This document shows, piece after piece, positions 5,591 through 13,429 of a stretch of 16,993 bases of DNA. The notes under the pieces were generated by a model. That model was given only the letters and a program-made list of their open reading frames with translations. It was not told the DNA's origin and made no database searches. This DNA comes from Spirochaetota bacterium. GTDB taxonomy: Bacteria > Spirochaetota > UBA4802 > JAFGJZ01. Where the stretch lies: contig JAKJGA010000025.1 in NCBI GenBank assembly GCA_022704645.1, positions 1 through 16,993 on the forward strand, read 5' to 3'. The stretch's first letter is position 1. Each line of letters opens with the position of its first letter. Made by a program: the position numbers and the translations under genes.

Positions 5591-6766
5591 TGTGATATCT
5601 ACTCTTCTGTTTTGTCTGCGTTCCGTTTCTGTTCTATTTCCGTTAATCGGCCGGTCAGGTCCGTATCCTTTGTAAGAAAGTTTATCATGACCGACTCCGC
5701 CTTTTAAAAATTCGGCTACATTATTCGCGCGGTTTTCTGATAGCTTCATGTTGTAGCCGCGTGTACCTGTGCTGTCGGTGTGACCTTCAACGATAATTTC
5801 ACGGTCGGGATATTTTTTTTTGATAATATCTATTACCTTTTTCAGTGTTTCCTGGGTTTCAGGTTTCAGCTTTGCTGAATCGAAGTCAAAAAGAACTTCT
5901 CCCATTCTGAGAACTATTCCGGTGTCATTGCTCTCAACGGTTATTCCGCTGTCTTCCGGCAGTTCTTTTTTTATTTCTTCCTTGTCTTTGTCTTTGTCAT
6001 TTTCGGCTACCGGACGATAGACTTTCGATTCAGTGTCAATGTTCATTCTGAATTCATAGGTAGTTACGGAACCTCTGTTTAAAAAGGCAAAAATAATCCG
6101 GTACTTATCATTCATTCCGATTACCTGATTTTTTGCGGTGTCCCAGTAAATGATTCCGGTGTTTTCTCCGACAATCTTGTTCGGAATATCGGGATGTTTA
6201 ATCTTTTTTTCTGTAAGATCCTTGTTTATCACAAAGGTATATTCTATTATCGCCGTCTTGACTCCATCCATGTCTGCAAATCCTTTGAGCCGGTATTTTG
6301 CAGAAAGAAGAAGACCAAGCTCCACGGAAAAATTGTCGAGATAAAGTTCGACCGGCGCAGTCCATTCATCACCTTCGGCTATTTCTTTGTCGGGAAACAT
6401 CGGAATATGTCGTAAATTAGGCATCAGATATTTATCAGGAACCGAATATTTTCCGTTTTTGTGAATTTCAAAATCAGACAGTTTTTTATCTGTAAGTCTG
6501 AAAACTTTCTCATCATGTTCTCTTGTAAAAACTGAGAAACCTCCTTTTACAAAAGATCCGTCTTCTTTTTTGTCATAACATGTCAGGTCAATTATATTGC
6601 GTTCTTCGTAAATGCGCTGAAGGGTGTTGTTTATCAGAAAATTTATTTTAGCAGTTTTAACAAGTTCCAGGCGGTCGTCTTTGTTCAGGTTCCAGTGAAA
6701 ATCAGCGGAAAAAGATAATACGGGAAAAGCGGCAATTAAAAGAAACAAAAATGGTTTTTTTAACAT
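5576..6766 (-). CDS. OmpA-family periplasmic/outer-membrane protein, peptidoglycan-binding
   Basis: A 396-residue exported protein. Residues 1-20 form a signal peptide (MLKK, then a hydrophobic core, cut near SFS-AD). Residues 21-250 are an unassigned, mostly beta-looking domain. Its pattern around MPNLRHIPMFPDKEI (115-129) and WTAP resembles, from memory, spirochaete OmpA-family proteins. A charged linker (about 255-270) leads to a C-terminal OmpA domain at about 285-396. There VLFDFDSAKL, VEGHTDSTGTRGYN and KLSENRANNV carry the peptidoglycan-contacting Asp331 and Arg346. It probably tethers the envelope to the cell wall. AGGGG lies five bases before the ATG. A weak stem (6776-6781 with 6792-6797) sits just ahead of that site. 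It is the last of four same-strand genes, 42 bases after the HEAT gene. Its stop abuts the pyrC stop with no base between. Confidence 0.85.
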   Translation of the reverse strand: MLKKPFLFLLIAAFPVLSFSADFHWNLNKDDRLELVKTAKINFLINNTLQRIYEERNIIDLTCYDKKEDGSFVKGGFSVFTREHDEKVFRLTDKKLSDFEIHKNGKYSVPDKYLMPNLRHIPMFPDKEIAEGDEWTAPVELYLDNFSVELGLLLSAKYRLKGFADMDGVKTAIIEYTFVINKDLTEKKIKHPDIPNKIVGENTGIIYWDTAKNQVIGMNDKYRIIFAFLNRGSVTTYEFRMNIDTESKVYRPVAENDKDKDKEEIKKELPEDSGITVESNDTGIVLRMGEVLFDFDSAKLKPETQETLKKVIDIIKKKYPDREIIVEGHTDSTGTRGYNMKLSENRANNVAEFLKGGVGHDKLSYKGYGPDRPINGNRTETERRQNRRVDITIKLK

Positions 6767-6808
6767 AAAATCCCCTTTCAGATTATGTCGGCTGAAACAT
6801 GGATTTAG

Positions 6809-7525
6809 TTAAATATTTTTTTCTTTAATTCTCTTTATCTGGGTCAAAGATCTTTCTGCTTCTTTGTGAAGAATTGTGCATGTTTTGTCTTTTAGCACCT
6901 TTTCGAGAAGATTAACAGTCTCGTTGTCAGCGAATGATTCCAGTGCCCTTATGATTTTCCACTTAATCATTAGGTTCTGTGTTCTGCCGTAGATTTTTAT
7001 TAAAAAGGAAGAGTCCCGTTTGTTGTTTCCATAGAAATGAATAAATCCGTAAGCATCTAAGGCTTCGGATACTGTGGAATCGTCTTCGCTCATGATAAAC
7101 TCTTCAAGCGGAGCAAGAGCTTCTTCTCCGATTTTTGTGATCGTTCGAGAAACAATATCCCGCGGAAGAGGAAATGATTTTTTGCGGAATTTTTCTTCAG
7201 GTATGGTTTTATGCTGATTTGTTCCGATTTTGCCGAGAAGAGGCAAAAGATATTTTAATGATATAATTCCAAGAGTTCCGAGACTTTCACTGATTGCTAT
7301 TTTTGAATAAAGTTTTGTTTCTTTGATAAGAGCTTCTGCAAGCATCTGGGCGCATTCATCAGTTTTATGATTTGAGAGAACTCTTGCCGCAGCTGTTCTT
7401 TCTGTAGGCAAAGGGGATTCAAGTTTCTCCTTGAGAATGGTAAAGTTAAGCTTATGATATTCTTCTATAAGGCTGCTGTCGTCAAATCCTCTTGAGCCAA
7501 GAGCTGTTCCGGATGATTTCTTCAT
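6809..7525 (-). CDS. HEAT-repeat-like helical protein
   Basis: A 238-residue protein with no signal peptide or membrane segment. The helical sequence shows HEAT/armadillo-type periodicity. One repeat spans about residues 29-55 (PTERTAAARVLSNH with flanking Leu/Ile), another 68-95 (YSKIAISESLGTLG). More degenerate ones follow at 132-160 and 195-230 (KWKIIRALESFADNETVNLL). Such repeats form protein-binding scaffolds, and no enzyme motif is visible. It lies 43 bases after the receiver gene and 42 before the ompA-like gene, so it may be co-transcribed with the two-component genes. The start is odd: no Shine-Dalgarno sequence precedes ATG 7525, and a run of nine T residues lies shortly upstream in the mRNA-sense strand. 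The fold call is moderate and the role is unknown. Confidence 0.7.
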   Translation of the reverse strand: MKKSSGTALGSRGFDDSSLIEEYHKLNFTILKEKLESPLPTERTAAARVLSNHKTDECAQMLAEALIKETKLYSKIAISESLGTLGIISLKYLLPLLGKIGTNQHKTIPEEKFRKKSFPLPRDIVSRTITKIGEEALAPLEEFIMSEDDSTVSEALDAYGFIHFYGNNKRDSSFLIKIYGRTQNLMIKWKIIRALESFADNETVNLLEKVLKDKTCTILHKEAERSLTQIKRIKEKNI

Positions 7526-7568
7526 GCTATGAAAAAAAAATAAATCCTGATTTTTGTAAAGAAAAATG

Positions 7569-7964
7569 TTACCTGATAAGCTTAAGATCCTTAAGCTGTT
7601 TATCTACTTTATCTTTGGTTATAGGTTTTACAATATATCCTTCACACTGACCGGCGAAAGCTGTCTTAATGCTGGCAAAGTCGTCGAGAATTGTAGTCAT
7701 GATGATTTTTGCGCCGTCTAGACCGCCTATATTAAAATTGCTTTCGATATCGCGAATTCGTTTTAAAACTTCATGACCGTCAATCTCTTCGAGCATGATG
7801 TCCAGGAAGATGAGGTTGTAAGGTGTTTTGTTTTCGATTGAATTTTTGACTGCAGAAATCGCTTCTTTTCCATTAATTGCTACATCGCACTCGCCGTAAT
7901 CTTTCACCATAGCAAGAAGAAGATTGCGGCAGACAAAATCGTCATCTACGATTAAAATCTTCAT
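7569..7964 (-). CDS. Stand-alone response-regulator receiver (CheY/Spo0F-like)
   Basis: A 131-residue single receiver domain without any output domain. Asp7-Asp9 form the acidic Mg-binding cluster in LIVDDDF, and Asp55 in LIFLDIM is the phosphoacceptor. Thr90/Thr91 follow in IIMTT, with Lys103 in YIVKPI. The start at 7964 is chosen because GGGAGG (7969-7974) lies four bases ahead and MKILIVDDD is the usual beginning. An in-frame ATG at 8006 would add 14 residues that match nothing and would bury that ribosome binding site in the coding region. It follows the hybrid kinase gene by 107 bases on the same strand, so that kinase is its natural phosphodonor. Lacking an output domain, it should act by protein contact or as a relay intermediate. 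Candidate partners are neighbours such as the HEAT protein, but that is speculation. Confidence 0.9.
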   Translation of the reverse strand: MKILIVDDDFVCRNLLLAMVKDYGECDVAINGKEAISAVKNSIENKTPYNLIFLDIMLEEIDGHEVLKRIRDIESNFNIGGLDGAKIIMTTILDDFASIKTAFAGQCEGYIVKPITKDKVDKQLKDLKLIR

Positions 7965-8028
7965 TATTCCTCCCGAATAAAAGCATGAGTTGGGCGGATT
8001 AAGCAAGCTGCTGTTTTGTTCATTAGAT

Positions 8029-8057
8029 ATGATCGTTCAATTTGATATAAAAGTCAA
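8029..8057 (-). promoter_or_regulatory. Candidate promoter for the receiver gene
   Basis: On the minus strand TTGACT (8052-8057, five of six matches) is followed after 17 bases by GATCAT (8029-8034, four of six). It lies in the 107-base gap between the kinase and receiver genes and would give a leader of about 58 bases. It would allow the receiver to be made apart from the kinase. No terminator is seen in the gap, so read-through from the kinase is also likely. Confidence 0.35.
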
Positions 8058-8071
8058 ATAATTTGCCTTGG

Positions 8072-9991
8072 TTAATTTGTAAAACTTTGTTTAGAAACAT
8101 TCTCCGATTCGATAAATAATTTTTCTGCGTGAGTTCTGATTTCTTCCGGATTTCCGGATTTTGAAGATTCTTCGAGCAAAGAGCATATCGATGCCAGATT
8201 TTCAAGAAGAAGAGAAGAAGAAGCACCTTTTAGTTTATGCGCCGCTCGCATAAGCTTATCTCTTTCAAGCGGATTCAGGGCATTTTTTATTTCATTGATA
8301 TATTGCGGCAATGTAGAATTTTTAAAAGCATCAAAAACAGAGGTGACGCTCGTTTCGGGTATACCGAGGAATGCAGAGAGTTTTGCGAAAAAAGCTCCAT
8401 TCTCAGGTTTTATTATTTTTGAATTGAGATCATGCCGGACAAAACGCGAAAGTCCATCGGACAATGTTTCAAAGGAAACTGGTTTAACAATAAAATGATC
8501 CGCTCCGGCTTTAATAAATTCATCCCGTTCGGAAGAAAGAGCTCGGGCGCTTAGAGCTATTATGGGAGTTCTTTTTTTTGAATTTTCTTTTTCATGATCG
8601 CGGATTTTTTGAGCTGCGGTCATTCCGTCCATTTCGGGCATATATCCGTCTAGTATAACTGTGTCATAGTGTTTCTTCTTGAATAGCTCGTAAGCTTCTT
8701 TTCCGTTTGAGGCGGCGTCACATGTAATTCCGAGTACACTGAGCATTTTTATCAAAAGCTCGCGGGATTCAGTTGTGTCTTCGGCAATCAGAGCGTGTAT
8801 TGGACTTATTGTTTCAGAGAAACTCCGGATTTGAGTCTCAGCCATAAATTCCTCCTTCGGCGCGACCGGAAGTTTAAGTGAAAAAAAGAATCGGCTTCCT
8901 TTCCCTAATTCGCTATCTACTGAAAGATTTCCTCCCATCAGATTTACAATGTTCCAGCTGACGGCGAGTCCGAGTCCGGTTCCTCCGAAATTCAGCGGAA
9001 CTGAAGGATCGACTTGTTCAAACGGATCGAAAATATTTTTTTGTTTTTCCAGAGGAATCCCCATTCCTGTATCACTCACCGATATATTCAGAATTGTTGA
9101 TGAGTTTTCAATTTCAGCTGTTAGTTCTACTTTAATATATCCGCCGGTTGGAGTGAATTTTACGGAATTTGCGATGAGATTCAATATTACCTGATGAAGT
9201 CTAAGTGAATCACCGATGCAATGAGGAACATCATTGTGTTTGAAATCGAGAAGAATATTTTTTCTAAGAGTAGTCAGTTCGAAAAGTCTGATTGTATGAT
9301 TGATTGCTTCAACCGGATCGAAGGGTTCAGAGATTATTCTGAACTTTTTATGCTCTATTTTGGAAAAAACGAGTATATCGTTTATTATACGCACAAGATT
9401 TTTAGAGCTTGTTTCAATTATTGTTAGATATTCTTTCTGGGTTTCGTCAAGATCGCCGAGAGAAATAAGTTCGATGTATCCGAGAATATTGTTAAGCGGG
9501 GTGCGTATCTCGTGGCTCATTGATGAAAGAAAGTCGCTTTTTACGCGGTTTGCTTTCTCTGCTTCTGATTTAGCGGTTACTAATTCTTTATGCTGTTTCA
9601 TTAAACGGAAATGTGCGCGGTTCATTAACTTGGCTTTATAGGCAATCAATGATGTGATGATTATTGTTGATAAAGGAACCGCTATCCCGGGAATTGTTTC
9701 GTGAATGTTTGAAAGAAATACGGCATTGAGTGCGGCGAAGAAAGATAAAAGATTGAAACATAAGGATACGTAATATCCTATTCTCTGAACTTTTACTGTT
9801 ATATAAACAGATATAAGTACTTCGCCTTGAGCTAATAAGCCGGCAATATAAGGCGGAGATAATGACTTTGCAAATGATGAAACAAAATATAGAGCTGTTG
9901 CGAGAATAAGAATTGCCGCTTTTAAGGGAGTTATAGTGAAAGGATTTGTTTCGATAGCTGATACTTCTTTCAGTAATTTTTCAATCCGCAT
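8072..9991 (-). CDS. Membrane hybrid histidine kinase with receiver and HPt domains
   Basis: A 639-residue multi-step phosphorelay kinase. Hydrophobic stretches at about 22-40, 48-66, 72-93 and 100-118 suggest an N-terminal membrane sensor with almost no extracytoplasmic domain. A short coiled coil (about 125-150) leads to HisKA with His160 in SMSHEIRTPL. The ATPase domain has Asn275 in the N box, DTGMGIP (307-313) and FGGTGLGL (335-342). A receiver follows at about 398-518 with Glu404/Asp405, the phosphoacceptor Asp448 in VILDGYMPEMDG, and Lys503 in IVKP. The C-terminus is an HPt domain with His585 in AAHKLKGASS. Every catalytic residue is in place. The stimulus cannot be read, and the membrane part resembles no ligand-binding domain I know. 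GGAG sits a few bases before ATG 9991. It has a good promoter at 10022-10050 and precedes the stand-alone receiver on the same strand. Confidence 0.93.
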   Translation of the reverse strand: MRIEKLLKEVSAIETNPFTITPLKAAILILATALYFVSSFAKSLSPPYIAGLLAQGEVLISVYITVKVQRIGYYVSLCFNLLSFFAALNAVFLSNIHETIPGIAVPLSTIIITSLIAYKAKLMNRAHFRLMKQHKELVTAKSEAEKANRVKSDFLSSMSHEIRTPLNNILGYIELISLGDLDETQKEYLTIIETSSKNLVRIINDILVFSKIEHKKFRIISEPFDPVEAINHTIRLFELTTLRKNILLDFKHNDVPHCIGDSLRLHQVILNLIANSVKFTPTGGYIKVELTAEIENSSTILNISVSDTGMGIPLEKQKNIFDPFEQVDPSVPLNFGGTGLGLAVSWNIVNLMGGNLSVDSELGKGSRFFFSLKLPVAPKEEFMAETQIRSFSETISPIHALIAEDTTESRELLIKMLSVLGITCDAASNGKEAYELFKKKHYDTVILDGYMPEMDGMTAAQKIRDHEKENSKKRTPIIALSARALSSERDEFIKAGADHFIVKPVSFETLSDGLSRFVRHDLNSKIIKPENGAFFAKLSAFLGIPETSVTSVFDAFKNSTLPQYINEIKNALNPLERDKLMRAAHKLKGASSSLLLENLASICSLLEESSKSGNPEEIRTHAEKLFIESENVSKQSFTN

Positions 9992-10021
9992 AACCGCTCC
10001 AATAATTTCGGAAAGCTTTTA

Positions 10022-10050
10022 ATTCTATCTGTTAATCCTTACGATAGCAA
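10022..10050 (-). promoter_or_regulatory. Sigma70-like promoter of the hybrid kinase gene
   Basis: On the minus strand TTGCTA (10045-10050, four of six matches) is followed after exactly 17 bases by TAGAAT (10022-10027, five of six). Transcription would start near 10015, leaving a leader of about 24 bases containing the GGAG site. It is back to back with the ileS promoter: the two -35 boxes are only 16 bases apart. Confidence 0.6.
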
Positions 10051-10066
10051 ATAAAATTCATACAGA

Positions 10067-10095
10067 TTGAAATCTCGTCTTTCCAAAAATATATT
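10067..10095 (+). promoter_or_regulatory. Sigma70-like promoter of the ileS operon
   Basis: TTGAAA (10067-10072, five of six matches) and TATATT (10090-10095, five of six) are spaced by 17 bases. Transcription from about 10102 gives a leader of roughly 56 bases with the AAGGGG ribosome binding site at 10146-10151. A TTGACA overlaps the -10 at 10094-10099, but its best downstream partner TATGCT is 22 bases away, too far. The leader is too short for a T-box. Confidence 0.6.
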
Positions 10096-10157
10096 GACAA
10101 ATGCCCTCTTAAAAAAAGTCTTATGCTGAGTTATTTTGTATCGAGAAGGGGCCTGCT

Positions 10158-12920
10158 ATGGATTATTCAAAAACCGTTAATCTGCCTGAAACAGATTTTC
10201 CTATGAAAGCGGATCTTCCCAACCGGGAGCCGGGAATATTAAAAAGATGGAATGAAGAAGACACTTACAATAAGATTCAGGACGAAAGAAAAGATTCGCC
10301 GTCATACATTCTTCATGACGGGCCTCCATATGCCAATGGACACATCCATATCGGCCACGCGCTTAATAAAATTCTCAAAGATATTATTATAAAGCATAAG
10401 ACTATGTCGGGTTTCCGTTCTCCTTACGTTCCCGGGTGGGATTGTCACGGTCTGCCTATTGAACTTCAGGTCGGCAAACAGCTCGGCGAAAAAGCCCGTT
10501 CTATGAGCAAGGCCGAAATCCGTACGAAGTGCCGCGAGTACGCGAAAGAGTTTATTGATATCCAGCGTGAAGAATTCAAACGATTGGGTGTTTTTGCCGA
10601 TTACGAGAATCCTTATCTTACAATGTCGAATGATTATGAAGCGACTATCGCGCGTAAGTTCGGTGAACTTTTTCAGCAGGGATATATCTATAAAGGAAAG
10701 AAACCGATTTACTGGTGCCCTTCATGCGAAACGGCTCTTGCTGAAGCAGAAGTTGAATATGGAAATCATACTTCAGAGTCTGTTTATGTGAAATTTCCGA
10801 TAGAGAAATCTTCTCTCAATCTTGAAGGAGTTGATTCCACGGCATTTGCCATTATATGGACAACTACTCCATGGACTCTTCCTGCGAATCTTGCCGTATG
10901 TCTGCATCCTGATTTTGACTATTCCTTCTATAAATTCGGAAACGAGTGGTATCTTCTTGCCGACGGCCTTGTTGAAAAATTTGAAGCTGATAACAGTTTG
11001 AAAAGGGAAAAATCCGTAAAAGCAGATAAAGAAACCGTCGCCGCCTTGAAGGTCAATCATCCTTTCATAAAACGCGAATCGAAAGTGATTTTCGGAAGCC
11101 ACGTAACACTTGAAGCCGGAACAGGTATTGTTCATACCGCACCGGGTCATGGTATGGAAGACTATATCGTCGGTCTTCAGTTCGGACTGGATGTTTTCTG
11201 TCCTGTCGATCATCAGGGCCGATATACAAATGATTATTCAGAAATGCAGGGCGAAAAGGTTTTTGCCGCTAATGATAAAATAGTTGAAAAGCTCAGAAAC
11301 GACGGTTCGCTGATTTCCTCCGCGAAAATAGAACATTCATATCCGCATTGCTGGAGATGCAAGAAGCCTCTTATTTTTAGAGCAACAGAACAGTGGTTTC
11401 TCGGAATAGATGCAAATGATCTCAGAAAGAAAGGAATAGCTTCCGTTGATGAAACAAAATGGATTCCCAAATGGGGAGAGTCGCGGTTCAGAGGAATGGT
11501 TGAAACGCGTCCTGACTGGTGTCTTTCGCGCCAGCGTTCATGGGGAGTTCCGATTCCTTCTGTCAAGTGTGCTAAGTGCGGAAAGAATTCAACCACTGCC
11601 GAATCTATTTTTCATTTTGCCGAACTTGCAGAAAAGAAAGGTATTGATATCTGGTATACGGAAGACGTGAAGAATCTTATTCCTGAAGGGCTTAAATGCT
11701 CTTGCGGAAACGATACTTTTGAAAAAGAATATGATATTCTTGATGTATGGTTTGATTCCGGTGTATCGCATTTTGCCGTACTTGATAAAAGGGAAAAACT
11801 TTCATGGCCGGCAGATCTTTATCTTGAAGGAAGCGATCAGCACCGCGGATGGTTTCAGTCTTCACTGTGGCCTGCGGTAGCACTCAAAGGAAAGGCTCCT
11901 TTTAAGACTGTTCTGACTCATGGTTTTGTTCTCGATGAGAACGGCAAGGCGATGAGTAAATCGATCGGCAATGTTGTTCCGCCTGAAAAGATTATCAGCC
12001 AGTACGGAGCGGATGTTCTGCGTCTATGGGTGGCTTCCGAAGATTATAGAAACGATCTTAGAATCGGTTTCGATATGATGAAGCAGATTGCCGATTCGTA
12101 CAGAAAAATCAGAAATACCTTCAAGTTTCTGATCGGAAATATTTCGGATTTTGATCCTTCAAAACATAAGGCGGATTATAAGGATCTTTCGGAAATTTCA
12201 AAATGGATTCTCAATAATCTTTATAAACTCAACAAAGAATGCATTGATTCTTATGAAAAATTCGAGTTTCATTTAGTTTACAGAAAGCTTTTGAATTTCT
12301 GTGCAGTTGATCTTTCTTCGGTTTATTTTGATAACTCGAAAGATATTCTTTATACCGAATCTAAAAATTCTCCTAAGCGCAGAGCTGAGCAGACAGTAAT
12401 CTATGAGATATTCAATACTCTTCTCAGGCTTTCGGCTCCTATTCTCGCATTTACAGCGGAAGAGATATGGCAGTTCGGAGATAATAAAGGGACTATTCAT
12501 TCTGAAAAGTATTATGAGCTGAATTCCGTTTATAATAATTCTGAAGTGGAAGAGCGCATCAATAAACTTGTTAATGTAAAAAAAGATCTGATGAAGGCTC
12601 TTGAAGACCAGAGAAAGAAGAATCTGATCGGAAAATCCATTGAAGCAAAAGTTGAAATTTATGTTGAAGATGCTGCTCTTTCTTCGATGATGAAAGAAAA
12701 GATCGAAGACGTTACCAGATTCTTTCAGGTTTGCAGAGTCGATGTCGCAGAGAAAAGTGAAGGTCTCGAAAAATATGATTTCTGTTTTATCAAAGCCGGA
12801 AAAGCCGACGGTAAAAAATGCGTCCGCTGCTGGAATTATTTCGAAAAACTCGGTGATGATCCCGAGCATCCTGAATTATGTAAACGCTGTGCATCAGCGG
12901 TCAAGGAGATGACTAAATGA
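10158..12920 (+). CDS. ileS: Isoleucyl-tRNA synthetase, bacterial type with C-terminal zinc finger
   Basis: A 920-residue class I synthetase that charges tRNA-Ile with isoleucine in the cytoplasm. The catalytic core shows PYANGHIHIGHA (57-68, HIGH box at 64-67), GWDCHGLPIE (93-102) and GKAMSKSIGN (596-605, KMSKS box with Ala in first place). The CP1 editing domain, which removes mischarged valine, has TTTPWTLPANLA (235-246) and the conserved Asp335 in GMEDY. Cys pairs near 187/190, 471/474 and 514/516 sit in the inserted domain. The C-terminus ends in a CxxC-16-CxxC zinc finger (Cys888, 891, 908, 911) needed for tRNA binding in E. coli-like enzymes. Length is close to the E. coli protein. The stop overlaps the lspA start as ATGA, the widespread ileS-lspA arrangement. 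No mupirocin-resistance-type (eukaryotic-like) features are seen. Confidence 0.97.
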   Translation: MDYSKTVNLPETDFPMKADLPNREPGILKRWNEEDTYNKIQDERKDSPSYILHDGPPYANGHIHIGHALNKILKDIIIKHKTMSGFRSPYVPGWDCHGLPIELQVGKQLGEKARSMSKAEIRTKCREYAKEFIDIQREEFKRLGVFADYENPYLTMSNDYEATIARKFGELFQQGYIYKGKKPIYWCPSCETALAEAEVEYGNHTSESVYVKFPIEKSSLNLEGVDSTAFAIIWTTTPWTLPANLAVCLHPDFDYSFYKFGNEWYLLADGLVEKFEADNSLKREKSVKADKETVAALKVNHPFIKRESKVIFGSHVTLEAGTGIVHTAPGHGMEDYIVGLQFGLDVFCPVDHQGRYTNDYSEMQGEKVFAANDKIVEKLRNDGSLISSAKIEHSYPHCWRCKKPLIFRATEQWFLGIDANDLRKKGIASVDETKWIPKWGESRFRGMVETRPDWCLSRQRSWGVPIPSVKCAKCGKNSTTAESIFHFAELAEKKGIDIWYTEDVKNLIPEGLKCSCGNDTFEKEYDILDVWFDSGVSHFAVLDKREKLSWPADLYLEGSDQHRGWFQSSLWPAVALKGKAPFKTVLTHGFVLDENGKAMSKSIGNVVPPEKIISQYGADVLRLWVASEDYRNDLRIGFDMMKQIADSYRKIRNTFKFLIGNISDFDPSKHKADYKDLSEISKWILNNLYKLNKECIDSYEKFEFHLVYRKLLNFCAVDLSSVYFDNSKDILYTESKNSPKRRAEQTVIYEIFNTLLRLSAPILAFTAEEIWQFGDNKGTIHSEKYYELNSVYNNSEVEERINKLVNVKKDLMKALEDQRKKNLIGKSIEAKVEIYVEDAALSSMMKEKIEDVTRFFQVCRVDVAEKSEGLEKYDFCFIKAGKADGKKCVRCWNYFEKLGDDPEHPELCKRCASAVKEMTK

Positions 12921-13408
12921 AAGTGATGATGAAAAAACATATTCTTGTGGGCGTTATTGCGTTCACTGCTCTAGTCGTGGATGTTTTTACGAAAATACTC
13001 GTTGAAAAACACATAATGATGGGAGAAAGAATCGATGTAATCGGTTCTTTTGTCCAGTTTACAAGAATCTACAATGAAGGCGGAGTTTTCGGCATTCTTC
13101 AGGGATACAAAAATTTCTTTCTGATTGTATCTTTTATCGTGCTTGCCGCGCTTGTAGTTTTTTATTATTTTGAAAAGAACAAAACGAAGATTTTTGTAGT
13201 TGCTATGGGTCTTATTTTCGGGGGAGCATGCGGAAATATTTCTGACAGACTTCTCGGAAAAAAGGGAGTTGTTGATTTCGTTTACGTCGGATTTGAAAAC
13301 ACCAGATGGCCGGCATTTAATGTTGCGGATTCATGCATCGTGGTCGGTGCGGTACTTTTGATGATTGTGTTTTTTATCCAGGAAAGAAAAAAGAAATCGG
13401 CAGAATAA
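12917..13408 (+). CDS. lspA: Lipoprotein signal peptidase (signal peptidase II)
   Basis: A 163-residue inner-membrane aspartyl protease that removes signal peptides from lipid-modified prolipoproteins. It has four hydrophobic segments at about 8-26, 66-83, 92-108 and 137-154. The family motifs are in order: IYNEGGVFG (51-59, the NxGxxFG loop), GNISDR (106-111), VVDF with catalytic Asp120, and WPAFNVADS with catalytic Asp138. The start at 12917 overlaps the ileS stop and is preceded at eight bases by AGGAG within ileS, which supports it over the ATGs at codons 4 and 5. Its presence implies an Lgt-LspA lipoprotein pathway. The stop codon lies inside the perfect hairpin at 13399-13419 that precedes the next gene. 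Confidence 0.95.
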   Translation: MKVMMKKHILVGVIAFTALVVDVFTKILVEKHIMMGERIDVIGSFVQFTRIYNEGGVFGILQGYKNFFLIVSFIVLAALVVFYYFEKNKTKIFVVAMGLIFGGACGNISDRLLGKKGVVDFVYVGFENTRWPAFNVADSCIVVGAVLLMIVFFIQERKKKSAE

Positions 13409-13419
13409 TATATTCTGCC
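13399..13419 (+). other. Perfect 9-bp intercistronic hairpin spanning the lspA stop
   Basis: GGCAGAATA (13399-13407) and TATTCTGCC (13411-13419) are exact reverse complements around a three-base loop. The stem includes the lspA stop (13406-13408). One base after it comes GGAG (13421-13424), the ribosome binding site of the peptidase gene. No T tract follows, so this is not a standard terminator. It looks like an mRNA structure that could set stability or gate translation of the next gene. Confidence 0.55.
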
Positions 13420-13429
13420 TGGAGAAATT

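Noticed and set aside
6776..6797. TTTCAG/CTGAAA stem before the ompA-like gene as a terminator
   Set aside because: Six base pairs with a ten-base loop and no T tract. It may be a weak mRNA structure but does not deserve a separate call.
7532..7553. T9 run with a small AAATC/GATTT symmetry as a terminator after the receiver gene
   Set aside because: The stem is four or five A/T-rich pairs with a loop of two to four bases, too weak for termination; noted instead as an odd leader.
7965..8006. Longer receiver protein starting at ATG 8006
   Set aside because: The 14 added residues match no receiver N-terminus, and the GGGAGG site four bases before ATG 7964 gives a far better start.
10094..10127. 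TTGACA with TATGCT as the ileS promoter
   Set aside because: The boxes are 22 bases apart. The overlapping TTGAAA-17-TATATT pair at 10067-10095 is far better.
9992..10157. T-box or other riboswitch ahead of ileS
   Set aside because: The predicted leader is only about 56 bases, and no specifier-loop, antiterminator or terminator structure is seen.
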